Source of the DNA: UBA1067 sp050874585
GTDB taxonomy: Bacteria; Verrucomicrobiota; Kiritimatiellia; RFP12; UBA1067
Assembly (NCBI GenBank): GCA_050874585.1
Contig: JBNMKZ010000005.1
Coordinates: 1 to 64,000 of the forward strand
Direction: 5' to 3'
DNA length: 64,000 nucleotides
Shown here: piece after piece, positions 1-8,304 of the stretch
Position numbering within the stretch: the stretch's first letter is position 1
How the letters are laid out: each line of letters begins with the position of its first letter
Translations under genes and position numbers: made by a program
The notes under the pieces: model-generated
The model's input: only the letters and a program-made list of their open reading frames with translations
What the model was told of the DNA's origin: nothing
The model's database searches: none

Positions 1-98
1 CGTGCCCATCAGACGCAGACTTACTCCTGAGTAAATCAAAACTTACTGCCGAGTAAGTCTAAAGTTACTGGGCAGTAAGTTTCCTTCCGATGGGCATC
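1..98 (+). repeat. 98-bp element with three palindromes, copy A
   Basis: Three short palindromes (TTACT-NNNN-AGTAA type) are centred near 27.5, 49.5 and 71.5, so they repeat every 22 bp, about two helical turns. The block is bounded by short inverted ends, TGCCCATC at 3-10 and GATGGGCA at 89-96. The same 98 bases occur inverted at 54295-54392 without any gap; I count 14 differences, 8 of them in the palindrome centres. Its left edge coincides with the window start, so it may extend further. It carries no coding potential. It could be a MITE or REP-like element or a multi-site protein-binding array. Confidence 0.8.
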
Positions 99-269
99 CC
101 AGCGCGGCGGCCTGCCGACGAAACGCCGCGCCGCAGGCGACTCCACCTCGCCGCGATGCCCTAACCGAACATTTCACCTCCCTTTTCGGACAAAACGCGG
201 CGGTTAGGAGATGCCGCGCCGATGGGCAAGAGCCGAATCTGACGACACGGACGGCAAGCCCCCCAAAGC

Positions 270-917
270 CTACCGATTGTACTTCTTCGACTTAAACTCC
301 GTACATTTGGAAATCAACTTCAAATCCGCCGCCGTCAGTTCAATCTGCTTGAACTTGGGCTTGTCGTAGAAAATCGTCACCGCCGGGAACTTCCCGCCAA
401 AGTCGGCGTTGGCGCATTTCATGACTCCATTCGTGTCGAACGAGAACATCTGGTACACCCAGTGATTGTGCTTACTCTTCTCAAATTCATATTCCGGACC
501 CCAGTTGCTTGGGTTAAAGCAATCGGAAAACCGAAAATAGACCTTCCCGTTTATCTGCACCAAATCGTCAAGTCCCGCGCCATAGCCATCAATCATGGTT
601 TCCATCCGACCGCCGGTCCCGTCGGAGACGACGAAATGCGCCGTATTGAGCGATGCATTCAGTCCGTTGCCCATACACGGGATGATGAACACGAAGTCCT
701 TGATGCCATCGCCGTTCAAGTCCAGCATGCCCCCCTCCGCATAGCCAATCTGAATGTCCGCGTATTCAGAATCTGATGCGGAAAAGAATGCTTTCACGCT
801 TTTCTCGGAGAGTTTCTGAAACTTTGCCGGGGTCGACTTGAGCGTCGGCGCCCAAGCGTCCATCCACGCATTCGCCGTCAGCGAAAAAAGGACAAAACAA
901 ACAAATAGCATTCTCAT
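270..917 (-). CDS. secreted protein with a DxNxDG calcium-loop-like motif
   Basis: I do not recognise the family. The 215-residue product begins with a clear signal peptide (about residues 1-17, ending in NA-WM), so it should be exported. Around residue 66 it has the motif LDLNGDGIKDF, which resembles the calcium-binding loop of FG-GAP/VCBS or EF-hand-like repeats. The remainder is rich in aromatic residues and probably beta-stranded. It has its own TAG stop and is separated from the next upstream gene by about 25 bases, so the two may be co-transcribed. Repeat copy A lies about 170 bases downstream of its stop. Function is unknown; the secreted, metal-loop character is read directly and the calcium role is inferred. 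Confidence 0.6.
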   Translation of the reverse strand: MRMLFVCFVLFSLTANAWMDAWAPTLKSTPAKFQKLSEKSVKAFFSASDSEYADIQIGYAEGGMLDLNGDGIKDFVFIIPCMGNGLNASLNTAHFVVSDGTGGRMETMIDGYGAGLDDLVQINGKVYFRFSDCFNPSNWGPEYEFEKSKHNHWVYQMFSFDTNGVMKCANADFGGKFPAVTIFYDKPKFKQIELTAADLKLISKCTEFKSKKYNR

Positions 918-941
918 GCGATGATCCCTAACGAATAAGAT

Positions 942-1247
942 TTACTTCTGAAGATGCTCATACCGCCCCAGCACGTCCTTCAGCGGACGTAGGGCCTTGC
1001 GCTTGCCATACTTGAACGCCTCGGCGATTCTGCCGCGCACGGTCTTCTCAAGGTCAGCCTCTGAAGCCGTGCCGCCAACACACGCCTCCGCCGTCTCAAG
1101 CGGAATGTCCAGCATGAGACTCAAAACCCACGCATCCTGCGCCGCATCGGGCAAGTCCGCGAAAGCCGTTCCGGACACCTTTTCGGCAAGGGCCGCCGCC
1201 CGCGTCCAAATCGACTTGCGAATCATATTTTCTTCTACTTCCGTCAT
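942..1247 (-). CDS. small conserved-looking hypothetical protein
   Basis: The 101-residue product has no signal peptide or membrane segment and is predicted to be mostly helical. I chose the start at 1247 because a good ribosome binding site, AGGAG, lies 8 bases upstream; a longer frame to 1310 lacks such support. The composition is charged and alanine-rich, and the C-terminus is basic (KYGKRKALRPLK). A possible extended -10 box (TGC-TATCAT) lies roughly 100 bases upstream. No family was recognised and no function is proposed. It sits just upstream of the secreted protein ending at 270. Confidence 0.55.
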   Translation of the reverse strand: MTEVEENMIRKSIWTRAAALAEKVSGTAFADLPDAAQDAWVLSLMLDIPLETAEACVGGTASEADLEKTVRGRIAEAFKYGKRKALRPLKDVLGRYEHLQK

Positions 1248-1538
1248 TTTGCCATCTCCTGCCGCCTTATCAGCCCATATTCCTCTGTCCATTAGAACCG
1301 CCGCGCCCATCTCTTCTGACAGCGGCTATCATCGTCGCCAACGGCAGAAATGATAGCACATCTCACCCGATAGGGTCAACACGCGGCAGTCAAAGTTTCA
1401 TCCTCACCGCACGACGAATCGGATAGGCAAGGTCGGGGATGCCATACGACACCCCCGACCTCAAGATGGTACAGACCCAAAAAAGCCGAAAATACCGGCG
1501 ACCAGAACGGCTCAGGGTCGTCCAACGACCTGCTCCCG

Positions 1539-2087
1539 TCAAGAACCCCAGTCCGCAAAATCCGTACAATCTGAGATCACGCAATCATCAGCGTAAATCT
1601 TGCCGTCATCCGACGCCTCCATCTCAACCCCAACAAAGAGGATTCCCACTTTGCCGAACACGAGGCAGCCATCCGCCGAGTAGACTCCAGTCTTCGGCTC
1701 ATAGCCCCAGACGATGAGGTCGCCCTTGGCCACGGCCTTCTCGCGGAAGGCCTTGCCTTTCTCCGTGCCCTCAGCAACAAGCGTGGCGTTGACCGTCCCG
1801 TTCGCGGCAATTTCAAGCGTCAAGGTCGAAGTCCCGGAAACCTCCGGATCGCCGTGGATAGTACGCGTCTCCGAGATGACAGTCTTCTGCGTCGCGAACT
1901 GCGGCAGGTTCTTGAAGCCCTTCACCTTCCAGACATTTTGATAGGCACAGTTTCTAAATGCTTCGGTTACATCGGAGAACAACTGGGCATATCCTATCTT
2001 CTGCGGCTCGGACGCCTCGCCGCCAGCCCCATACGGTTCATCATCAGAATCGTAGTCCACATATTTCAACGCACTGATGGTCAGCAT
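1539..2087 (-). CDS. hypothetical protein, possibly the 3' remnant of a larger gene
   Basis: The frame encodes about 182 residues from the ATG at 2087; only a TTG codon at 2135 would extend it. Neither start has a strong ribosome binding site and there is no signal peptide, although the C-terminal half (SGTSTLTLEIAANGTVNATL and following) looks like a beta-rich domain of secreted proteins. This combination suggests the C-terminal end of a larger extracellular protein whose 5' part has been lost. The 281 bases upstream (2088-2368) hold no convincing gene. A hairpin (AGGTCGGGG paired with CCCCGACCT) follows the stop at about 1430-1461. It could also be a genuine small gene. Confidence 0.4.
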   Translation of the reverse strand: MLTISALKYVDYDSDDEPYGAGGEASEPQKIGYAQLFSDVTEAFRNCAYQNVWKVKGFKNLPQFATQKTVISETRTIHGDPEVSGTSTLTLEIAANGTVNATLVAEGTEKGKAFREKAVAKGDLIVWGYEPKTGVYSADGCLVFGKVGILFVGVEMEASDDGKIYADDCVISDCTDFADWGS

Positions 2088-2368
2088 GCGCGTCTCTTCG
2101 TGGACGACCTTGAGACTTTGCCTGAAAGACCGCAAGACTTGAACCCAAAACGCAGGACTTTCGGGAAGAGACCACGGGACTCAACTTTTAAAACCATGGG
2201 AAACGACTTTCCGACTCTCGCGGTTTTGCCGCGAAAAACCGCCCGATTCGTTCAGGCGATTGCACGAAAATCCTTCCTAAATTCCTTCTCTCGGGATTCA
2301 CAAATCTCGCGGCACGCACCCGCACACGCGGCAAGAATGACCGACTCCCCCGTTCGGAAACGACCCCC

Positions 2369-3355
2369 TCAGAGGCCGTTTGTTGCCGTCGGCTTCATGG
2401 CCGTCACTAACCAATGGGGCATGGGTGGCGGCACTCTGCGCGTCTCGCCCGGTACGAACCCGGCCTGCGACAACCAGTCCTTCAGTTCCGCATCCGAAAA
2501 CACCCAGCCGTTCGTCGTCGTCAGGGCCATATTGACGGCAAAGAGCGCGGAAAACTTCGGCGCGGTGCGCGTCTCATCCGTCATCATGTCCAGCACGTAA
2601 ATGCATCCGCCGGGCTTCAGTGCGCGATTGGCCCGCGACAGAATGTCGACAATCTGCTCCGGCGACTCCTGGTGAAGGGCCCCGAAAATCGTGACGGCAT
2701 CGTAGGCACCCGCCTCATACTCATCCGCATGATAGTCCCCGGCTCGGCATTCGATGCGCTCGGCAAGCCCCGCCTGCGCGACATAGTTGTGCGCCTCCGC
2801 GGAAATTGCCGGCAAGTCGACCGTGACGCATGAGACATTCGGATTCGCCCGACACATCAGGATGGCGTAGGCCCCCGGGCCGCCCGCCAAGTCAAGGACG
2901 CGCCCCGAGAGGCCCGTCAGCATGGGGACGACGCCCCGACCGATGCCCATGGCTCGCCCGAACATCGCCGCCGCGAACGCCTTCGTCCGCGACGCATCCT
3001 CACCAAGGTGCAGCTCGGGGCGTTCCACCGGCCGCCCGCTTCGTGCGAATTCCGCCAACCGTCCCCACGCCGGATAAACGTCGCGATTGTAGCGGATGGC
3101 CCGCGTCAAATCGGCCGCACCACCCGGAACCAGCGCCGCCCGCCCGGCAGGCGTATTGCAGTAGACCCCGTCTTTCTTCTCCAGCAGTCCCTCGGCGACA
3201 CAGGCATCCGCCAGAAGACGCATGCCGCGTCCATCCGCCGCGAACTCGCCCCGCTCAACGGCACCGAACACATCACAATCAATCGCGGCAAAAAGCACGG
3301 CACTGCCGTAATAGGCACTCGCCAAATCCACAATCTCCTGAATTGACTTGCTCAT
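2369..3355 (-). CDS. SAM-dependent O-methyltransferase family protein
   Basis: The 328-residue product fits the family in which an N-terminal winged-helix dimerisation domain (about residues 1-110) precedes a Rossmann methyltransferase domain. The SAM-binding motif LDLAGGPGAYAI is followed by the acidic VDLPA segment, and a histidine in GALHQ occupies the position usual for the catalytic base of small-molecule O-methyltransferases. The start at 3355 is fixed by an ATGA overlap with the stop of the upstream U32-like gene, so the two are translationally coupled. The natural substrate cannot be read from the sequence; coupling to a U32-like Fe-S protein suggests a joint step in modifying a small aromatic or quinone-like molecule, which is inference. 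Confidence 0.75.
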   Translation of the reverse strand: MSKSIQEIVDLASAYYGSAVLFAAIDCDVFGAVERGEFAADGRGMRLLADACVAEGLLEKKDGVYCNTPAGRAALVPGGAADLTRAIRYNRDVYPAWGRLAEFARSGRPVERPELHLGEDASRTKAFAAAMFGRAMGIGRGVVPMLTGLSGRVLDLAGGPGAYAILMCRANPNVSCVTVDLPAISAEAHNYVAQAGLAERIECRAGDYHADEYEAGAYDAVTIFGALHQESPEQIVDILSRANRALKPGGCIYVLDMMTDETRTAPKFSALFAVNMALTTTNGWVFSDAELKDWLSQAGFVPGETRRVPPPMPHWLVTAMKPTATNGL

Positions 3356-4365
3356 TCGTAGACTTCCTTCATGAGTTTGGCGCACGTGCCGCAATGTCGG
3401 CAGTTGTTCGCATTCGGACACTCCCGGACGGCCTCCCACAAATCCGAAACCGCGTCAAATCGTTCGTTCTCAAAACTCTTTGGGAATGCGTGCGCCGGGT
3501 CCATCAAGTCCGCCAGATTCCCCGAGTAGCGGCACGTCGCATAGGCTTCCAGAACCTTCACCGGATACGGATGCCGCCGCGTGGCCAGCTTCACAATCTC
3601 GACGAACGGCTCGTAATTCGGCATATCCTCCGGACGCAGCCAGGTCGCCCGAAGGAAGTCCTCGTAATTTCCCCTCTCGTAGTGCGTCTTGCACCGGAAG
3701 AAGGAAAAGCCGTAGTCCTTCGCGGTTGCGACGTCCTCGGGGCGGCGGCCGTCGCCGTGCCCATGGAGGTTGTCATGGAACGTCTGGAACGGACACTGCC
3801 GCAGGCACCCGCTGTTCGCCTGAAGGCCCATCACCTTCCCGTGCTGCTTCGCCCAGTCCGCCAACTCGGCGAGGTAGCGACGGTCGCGCTGATGTTCGCG
3901 AGAGACATAGAAGGAATCAAACAGTTCCTCAACGGACTCAAACCCAATCGTGCCATGGACCCTCAGGTTGACGCTCCAGCGAATCTTGACGGACGGAAAA
4001 TGCGCACGCAGAACCGTCGCGATAAACGGGGAGGTCGTCGTCACCGTTTCGGGGAAGAGCCCCTCGGCATCCATCTCTCGCAGCACACGGTCGACGAAGG
4101 CGGCGAGTTCGGGCGATATCGCCTGGTCGCCATAGCAGTTGCAGTTGAACAGCGTGTCAAGCTCAATGCCATTGTTCCGCGCCCAATGCAGGTCGTCCAG
4201 CAAACGCGCACGAACCTCTGGCTTGAACTCGGGGGCCGGGCGGCAACTGAGGACTCCAGGCCAGGCAAAAAACACCTCCCGAATCCGAGACACATGCGCG
4301 GCGCAGGCCTCCTGAAACGGCGCGTTGAAGAAATGTCCGACTGCCAACTTTCTTTCCATACGCAT
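3352..4365 (-). CDS. U32-peptidase-like, cysteine-rich TIM-barrel protein
   Basis: The 337-residue product has no signal peptide and looks like a cytoplasmic alpha/beta barrel. The segment NSGCLRQCPF followed by FHDN, together with a later FRCKTHY cysteine and a C-terminal cluster (CPNANNC-RHCGTC), resembles Fe-S-ligating cysteines in the COG0826/U32 family (UbiU/UbiV/TrhP relatives). Those proteins are named peptidases but several act in O2-independent hydroxylation. The gene overlaps the methyltransferase downstream by ATGA and follows the ABC ATPase gene after about 45 bases. Family membership is inferred from the motif pattern only; a diverged radical enzyme is an alternative. Confidence 0.45.
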   Translation of the reverse strand: MRMERKLAVGHFFNAPFQEACAAHVSRIREVFFAWPGVLSCRPAPEFKPEVRARLLDDLHWARNNGIELDTLFNCNCYGDQAISPELAAFVDRVLREMDAEGLFPETVTTTSPFIATVLRAHFPSVKIRWSVNLRVHGTIGFESVEELFDSFYVSREHQRDRRYLAELADWAKQHGKVMGLQANSGCLRQCPFQTFHDNLHGHGDGRRPEDVATAKDYGFSFFRCKTHYERGNYEDFLRATWLRPEDMPNYEPFVEIVKLATRRHPYPVKVLEAYATCRYSGNLADLMDPAHAFPKSFENERFDAVSDLWEAVRECPNANNCRHCGTCAKLMKEVYE

Positions 4366-4409
4366 ATTCTATCATTTCTACCGGATGGACGCGGCGGAAA
4401 AGGCCTCTC

Positions 4410-5498
4410 TTACTTGAGCTCCATCTCGTGCTCAAAGCCCGGCGGAACGTGGTCCGCCCGATGGGCAATGCAAATGGCCGTCGTCTGCGGGTGGGCATCC
4501 AACCACGTGGAGATGCGCCTCAGCAGGCGTTTCGCCTCGGGTGCGTTCAGGTTCATGCAAGGCTCGTCCAGCAGGAGAAGATCCGGCTTGGAGGCGAGCG
4601 CCTCCTCAACAAGGTCGACGGGGCTCTTGCCAAGGTAGGTCTGCATTTCAGGACTCACCATGCCGATTCGGCGGCGAATCTTGCGAAGTTCCTGCCCCGG
4701 CTTGCGCTTCTGCCCAAGGACCGTCACGTCATTGGCGTACCCGAGCGGACTATCACCCGTAATCAAGGCGAACAGCGTCGTCTTTCCGCTTCCGTTGTGC
4801 CCCTTGAGGACCCAATGCTCGCCACGGCGCACCGTCCAGTTGAAGTCCCTGAAGAGCCACCGTTTGCCGAAGCGGATGCGAATGTTCTTCAGCTCAATGA
4901 CGGGGGGCGCGTCTTCCGCCGTCTGCCGCGCCACGCGGCGGCGCGAGGCGGTCGCCCGCGCCCCCGTATCCACATTCTTTCCCTTGCCGCCGAACGAGAC
5001 GGGCAGTTCGTCGCGGTTGCGGACGCGCAAGACGACTTCGATTCCGTCCCGCGACAAAAGGCTCACAATCTTCTTGAAGCGTTCCCGCCGCTCGGGATCG
5101 AGTCCCGCCATCGGGTCGTCCAGAATCAACTTCTTCGGACCCTTCAGGAGTGCGCGCGCAAAGAGGACGCGACGCATTTCGCCGTTGGAGAGCGTCACGA
5201 ATGGACGCGGCAAAAGGTCCTGCAACTCCAACAGCCGCACGACTTTCGCGAACCGCGCCTTGAAGGCCTTGCGATCGGCCGCCCGATTGACGCCTACTTC
5301 AAAAGGACAAATGCCGAAGACTTCCTCAAAGGCGAGGTGCTCGCGGACGCTCGTTCCTCCGTCCGAATAATAACGGCCCTGCAACCAGCCCTCGCCATCC
5401 GACGCGGCCTCCTGCTGCTGGGAGAACGAGAGGTAGGCGACATCCATCGAATCCTTCGCCTCCTGCTCGGGCGACATTTCCCTCTTCTTCATTTTCAT
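4410..5498 (-). CDS. ModF/PhrA-like tandem ABC ATPase with complementary truncations
   Basis: Two ABC ATPase halves lie in tandem, as in ModF, but the protein has 362 residues instead of about 490. The first half (1-175) has a signature-like LSNGE (103-107) and Walker B LILDDP (124-129) but starts after the place where Walker A should be. The second half (200-362) has Walker A GHNGSGKT (233-240) and Walker B LLLLDEP (307-313) but lacks the helical segment with the signature. The remaining parts could still make one composite ATP site. The start at 5498 follows AGGAAAGGG at 7 bases, and the upstream gene ends 15 bases away, leaving no room for a missing 5' part. No membrane domain is present, so a regulatory or cytosolic role is likely. 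Confidence 0.8.
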   Translation of the reverse strand: MKMKKREMSPEQEAKDSMDVAYLSFSQQQEAASDGEGWLQGRYYSDGGTSVREHLAFEEVFGICPFEVGVNRAADRKAFKARFAKVVRLLELQDLLPRPFVTLSNGEMRRVLFARALLKGPKKLILDDPMAGLDPERRERFKKIVSLLSRDGIEVVLRVRNRDELPVSFGGKGKNVDTGARATASRRRVARQTAEDAPPVIELKNIRIRFGKRWLFRDFNWTVRRGEHWVLKGHNGSGKTTLFALITGDSPLGYANDVTVLGQKRKPGQELRKIRRRIGMVSPEMQTYLGKSPVDLVEEALASKPDLLLLDEPCMNLNAPEAKRLLRRISTWLDAHPQTTAICIAHRADHVPPGFEHEMELK

Positions 5499-5512
5499 TG
5501 TCCAACCCTTTC

Positions 5513-6685
5513 CTAATTCACGGTTCCCTCCTGTTGGCGAAGGTCCGCACACCGGCTCATGACACGGAATCCGCGTGTGTCTGGCCAACTCGTCACATTG
5601 CGCAAGATGATGACAATCGTCCGATCCACGGGATCGAACCCGACAAATGATGCGCCACCATAAATCATTCCCGCCCGATACAGAACCCGGCGGCCGGACG
5701 ACAGGACCTTCACGCGCAAGGCCCCATACAACTCGCCATCCGAACACGCCGACAGCGGCTGACGCTTCATGTGTTCGTCGATGAACCGCCAGCAGTCGCC
5801 AAACGCCCGCGCACAATCATAAGTCGAGGAGAACAGTCCGCCCGTCGCACGAAGGGCATCCCCCAATCGATGATCCGGCACGCTTTGCCGCCGACGCGTC
5901 AGCCAGGGGAGATGCCCGGCACAGGCACGCGTCAGCCGATTGGACCACGCCCCCGACTCCGGCTCATAGGTTGTGTCCTGCAGGCCAAGGGGCTTGACCG
6001 CCGCCTGCTGAAGGATGGATTCCAGGGGCTGGTCAAGCGCATCTTCCAGCACGATGCCAAACAGTCCGAACCCCATGTTCGAATAGGTTGGCTTCCCGCG
6101 TCGGACGGCTTCGCGCCACTGCGGCCGCCAGCATTCGCGCACAAAATCCTGCCGCGTGTCAAAGTCCGCATACAGATGCGACCCCGTGAAGCCGCACCAA
6201 AAGGCCGCCGCCATATCCATCGGGTTGGAGGGCCTCAAGAACTCTCGCGGCAATCCGGACTTATTCTGAAGCAGGTCAAAACCCGTCACGTGCGTAAACT
6301 CCGGCGGCAGTTTGGCATGGGTGTAATCCGTCACGGGGCGATTGAGGTCGACGCGCCCCTGCTCGTGCAAGTGCATGGCCGCCGGGGAAAGAAAGAGCTT
6401 CGAAAGCGAGGCAATCCGAAAGAGAGAATGTTCCGTCGCCATCCCGGCATTGCCGTAGAATGTGCCCGTAGGCACAACAAGGGCCACGCTGCAACTCTCG
6501 TCTTCCCCATCCTCAACGTAATAGTCGGCCGTCGCCTGTGCCAGTTCGGCATACGAACAAGTCGCGTCAATCCGCTCGTCAATGGTGCGGCAACCAAAGA
6601 GGAGAATGCCAAGAACGAACACGACCAGTGCCCGCACCCAGAGCCAACCCTTCACAAAATCGCCCACGCTTCGCATCCGCCGCAA
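5513..6685 (-). CDS. serine beta-lactamase-like lipoprotein hydrolase
   Basis: The 390-residue product starts with a basic N-terminus, a hydrophobic stretch and a lipobox-like LLFGC, so it is probably a lipoprotein with cysteine 32 as anchor. It then follows the class C beta-lactamase/esterase/D-Ala-D-Ala peptidase fold. The catalytic SxxK tetrad is in ASLSKLF, the Tyr motif is YSN, and a glycine-rich RAGMIYGG occurs near the end. These families hydrolyse beta-lactams, esters or peptidoglycan peptides; which one applies cannot be read. It follows the response regulator by about 11 bases and precedes the ABC ATPase by 15, so it is part of the long co-oriented series. Confidence 0.8.
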   Translation of the reverse strand: MRRMRSVGDFVKGWLWVRALVVFVLGILLFGCRTIDERIDATCSYAELAQATADYYVEDGEDESCSVALVVPTGTFYGNAGMATEHSLFRIASLSKLFLSPAAMHLHEQGRVDLNRPVTDYTHAKLPPEFTHVTGFDLLQNKSGLPREFLRPSNPMDMAAAFWCGFTGSHLYADFDTRQDFVRECWRPQWREAVRRGKPTYSNMGFGLFGIVLEDALDQPLESILQQAAVKPLGLQDTTYEPESGAWSNRLTRACAGHLPWLTRRRQSVPDHRLGDALRATGGLFSSTYDCARAFGDCWRFIDEHMKRQPLSACSDGELYGALRVKVLSSGRRVLYRAGMIYGGASFVGFDPVDRTIVIILRNVTSWPDTRGFRVMSRCADLRQQEGTVN

Positions 6686-6696
6686 TCCGCCATTCC

Positions 6697-7377
6697 CTAC
6701 GGCAACAGCCAGTAGCCAACGCCCCGCTCGTTCTGAATCAGGTTGCCAATACGCCCCAACTTGCGTTTCAGCCGCGACATGTGCACATACAGCGTCCCCT
6801 CGCTGCCAAGGTATCCACGCCCCTTCAGAATCTCCAGAATCTCATCATAACCGAACACCTTGCCGCGCTCCGTCTGCAGAATCCAGAGGAAATCGGCCTC
6901 CGTCTTGGTCAGGCGGGTCTTCACGCCGCCGCCCGTCACAGTCAATCCGTCGAAATCAACCAATGCCTCGCCAATCGCGACCACCCGCGAAAGCGTGGCC
7001 GCCTGCCACCGATCGACCGTCCGTCCGAGCGCCCGCCGAATGCGGGCAAGGAGAACGGCCGGCGCAACGGTCTTGAAGACGTAGTCGTCCGCACCGACCC
7101 CAAAGCCCCGCAGCTGGTCGACATCCGTCTGAAGGCTCGACAGGAAAAGGATGGGCAACGTCTTGTCCTTCTGGCGAATCTCCCGACAGACGGCATAGCC
7201 GTTCCGTTTCGGCATCATGACATCCAGCAGGACCAAGTCTGGGCGCGATGCGGCAAGAAATTCCATGGCTTCATCGCCATTCCGCGCCAGGGCAACCGCA
7301 TAGCCCTCTTCCTCCAAAAGCATTTTCAATCCACGGCGAACGGACAGTTCATCATCGACAATGAGAATCGTCTCCAT
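6697..7377 (-). CDS. OmpR-family response regulator
   Basis: The 226-residue protein has an N-terminal receiver domain (1-115) with the acidic pair DD at 8-9, a phosphoacceptor Asp near residue 52 (VLLDVMMP) and the conserved lysine in DDYVFK. A C-terminal winged-helix DNA-binding domain (about 130-226) contains TKTEADFL and GTLYVHMSRLKRKL, typical of OmpR/PhoB. The start at 7377 is set by an ATGA overlap with the EamA gene, giving METILIVDDE. The usual Pro after the receiver lysine is Thr. No histidine kinase gene lies next to it, so it is an orphan in this window; its targets may include the neighbouring serine hydrolase. Confidence 0.88.
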   Translation of the reverse strand: METILIVDDELSVRRGLKMLLEEEGYAVALARNGDEAMEFLAASRPDLVLLDVMMPKRNGYAVCREIRQKDKTLPILFLSSLQTDVDQLRGFGVGADDYVFKTVAPAVLLARIRRALGRTVDRWQAATLSRVVAIGEALVDFDGLTVTGGGVKTRLTKTEADFLWILQTERGKVFGYDEILEILKGRGYLGSEGTLYVHMSRLKRKLGRIGNLIQNERGVGYWLLP

Positions 7378-8291
7378 CAGCACCCACGCCTCCCACGCGT
7401 CCGCCCCGTCTCAACGATTGCCGAGATGGCAATGAAAAGAACGCCGACCCACTGCAGAAGCGTCGCGGACTCGTCCAAGAAGAGCGCGGCAAACCACACG
7501 GCGAAAACGGGCGTAAAGTACGCACTGATGCCCAAGACCGACATCGGCAGGTAACGCTGCGCGGCATTCCACATCAGGAACGGGAGAAGCGTGCCGCAGA
7601 AGCCAAGCCCCAGCACCAGGCCCCAGCCCTTGACCGTCGTCGGCCAGTCAAAGTCGCCGAATGGAAGGAATGCAGCCGCCACGGCCGCTCCAATGAGCAT
7701 CGACCAGGCGGAAAACGCCCAAGACCCCATGCGCGCAACCATTCCCCGCCCAAACACCGTATAGACACCCCATGTCGCCGCCGCCAGAAGAACATAGCAG
7801 TCACCGACCGAGTAGGCCGACAGGTGGAACCCGCTTCCCGTCAGAATCTGAATGACCAGCAACGCCCCGACAAAACCAAACGCCAAGCCAATCAGTTCCT
7901 TCAACTCAATATGCCGGACATGGAAAGCGGAGACGACGAAAATCATCAGGGGCGTCAGGGCATCCGCCATGGACGCATTTGCCGCGCTGACACGGGCGCA
8001 TCCCATGAAGACGCTCCAGGCCATCAGGAACGTGCCGATGGGGGCAACCCACACCATCTTCAGCCAGTCCTTTCGCGAAAGCGAGAAGAAGCGCGTCCGT
8101 TCGGCCGGACGACAGCAACCGGCCACGAACAGAATCAGGCCCGCAATCAGAAAGCGCAGAAACGTCAAAACCAGCGGCGAGACCCCCTGCAACTTCGTCA
8201 ACGCCGCGCCAAAAACGAATGTGGAGGCGAACCCTGCGACCGACAGAATCGCCAAGAACAGGCCGAAAGCCAACCGTCCAACCCTGTTCAT
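7377..8291 (-). CDS. EamA/DMT-family transporter
   Basis: The 304-residue product is very hydrophobic and has about ten predicted membrane helices arranged as two five-helix repeats, the layout of the drug/metabolite transporter superfamily. The internal repeat is marked by similar glycine-rich stretches in both halves (for example LIGLAFGFVGALLVI in the first and LQWVGVLFIAISAIV in the second). The start MNRVGRLAFG at 8291 lies 13 bases after the htpX stop; the ribosome binding site is weak. It overlaps the response regulator by ATGA. Such carriers export or import metabolites and amino acids across the inner membrane; the substrate is not predictable. Confidence 0.82.
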   Translation of the reverse strand: MNRVGRLAFGLFLAILSVAGFASTFVFGAALTKLQGVSPLVLTFLRFLIAGLILFVAGCCRPAERTRFFSLSRKDWLKMVWVAPIGTFLMAWSVFMGCARVSAANASMADALTPLMIFVVSAFHVRHIELKELIGLAFGFVGALLVIQILTGSGFHLSAYSVGDCYVLLAAATWGVYTVFGRGMVARMGSWAFSAWSMLIGAAVAAAFLPFGDFDWPTTVKGWGLVLGLGFCGTLLPFLMWNAAQRYLPMSVLGISAYFTPVFAVWFAALFLDESATLLQWVGVLFIAISAIVETGRTRGRRGC

Positions 8292-8304
8292 CCGAAGGTG
8301 AACC

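Noticed and set aside
2830..4638. A 602-residue open frame on the plus strand
   Set aside because: Antisense to the methyltransferase and U32-like genes; Pro/Arg-rich and without recognisable domains.
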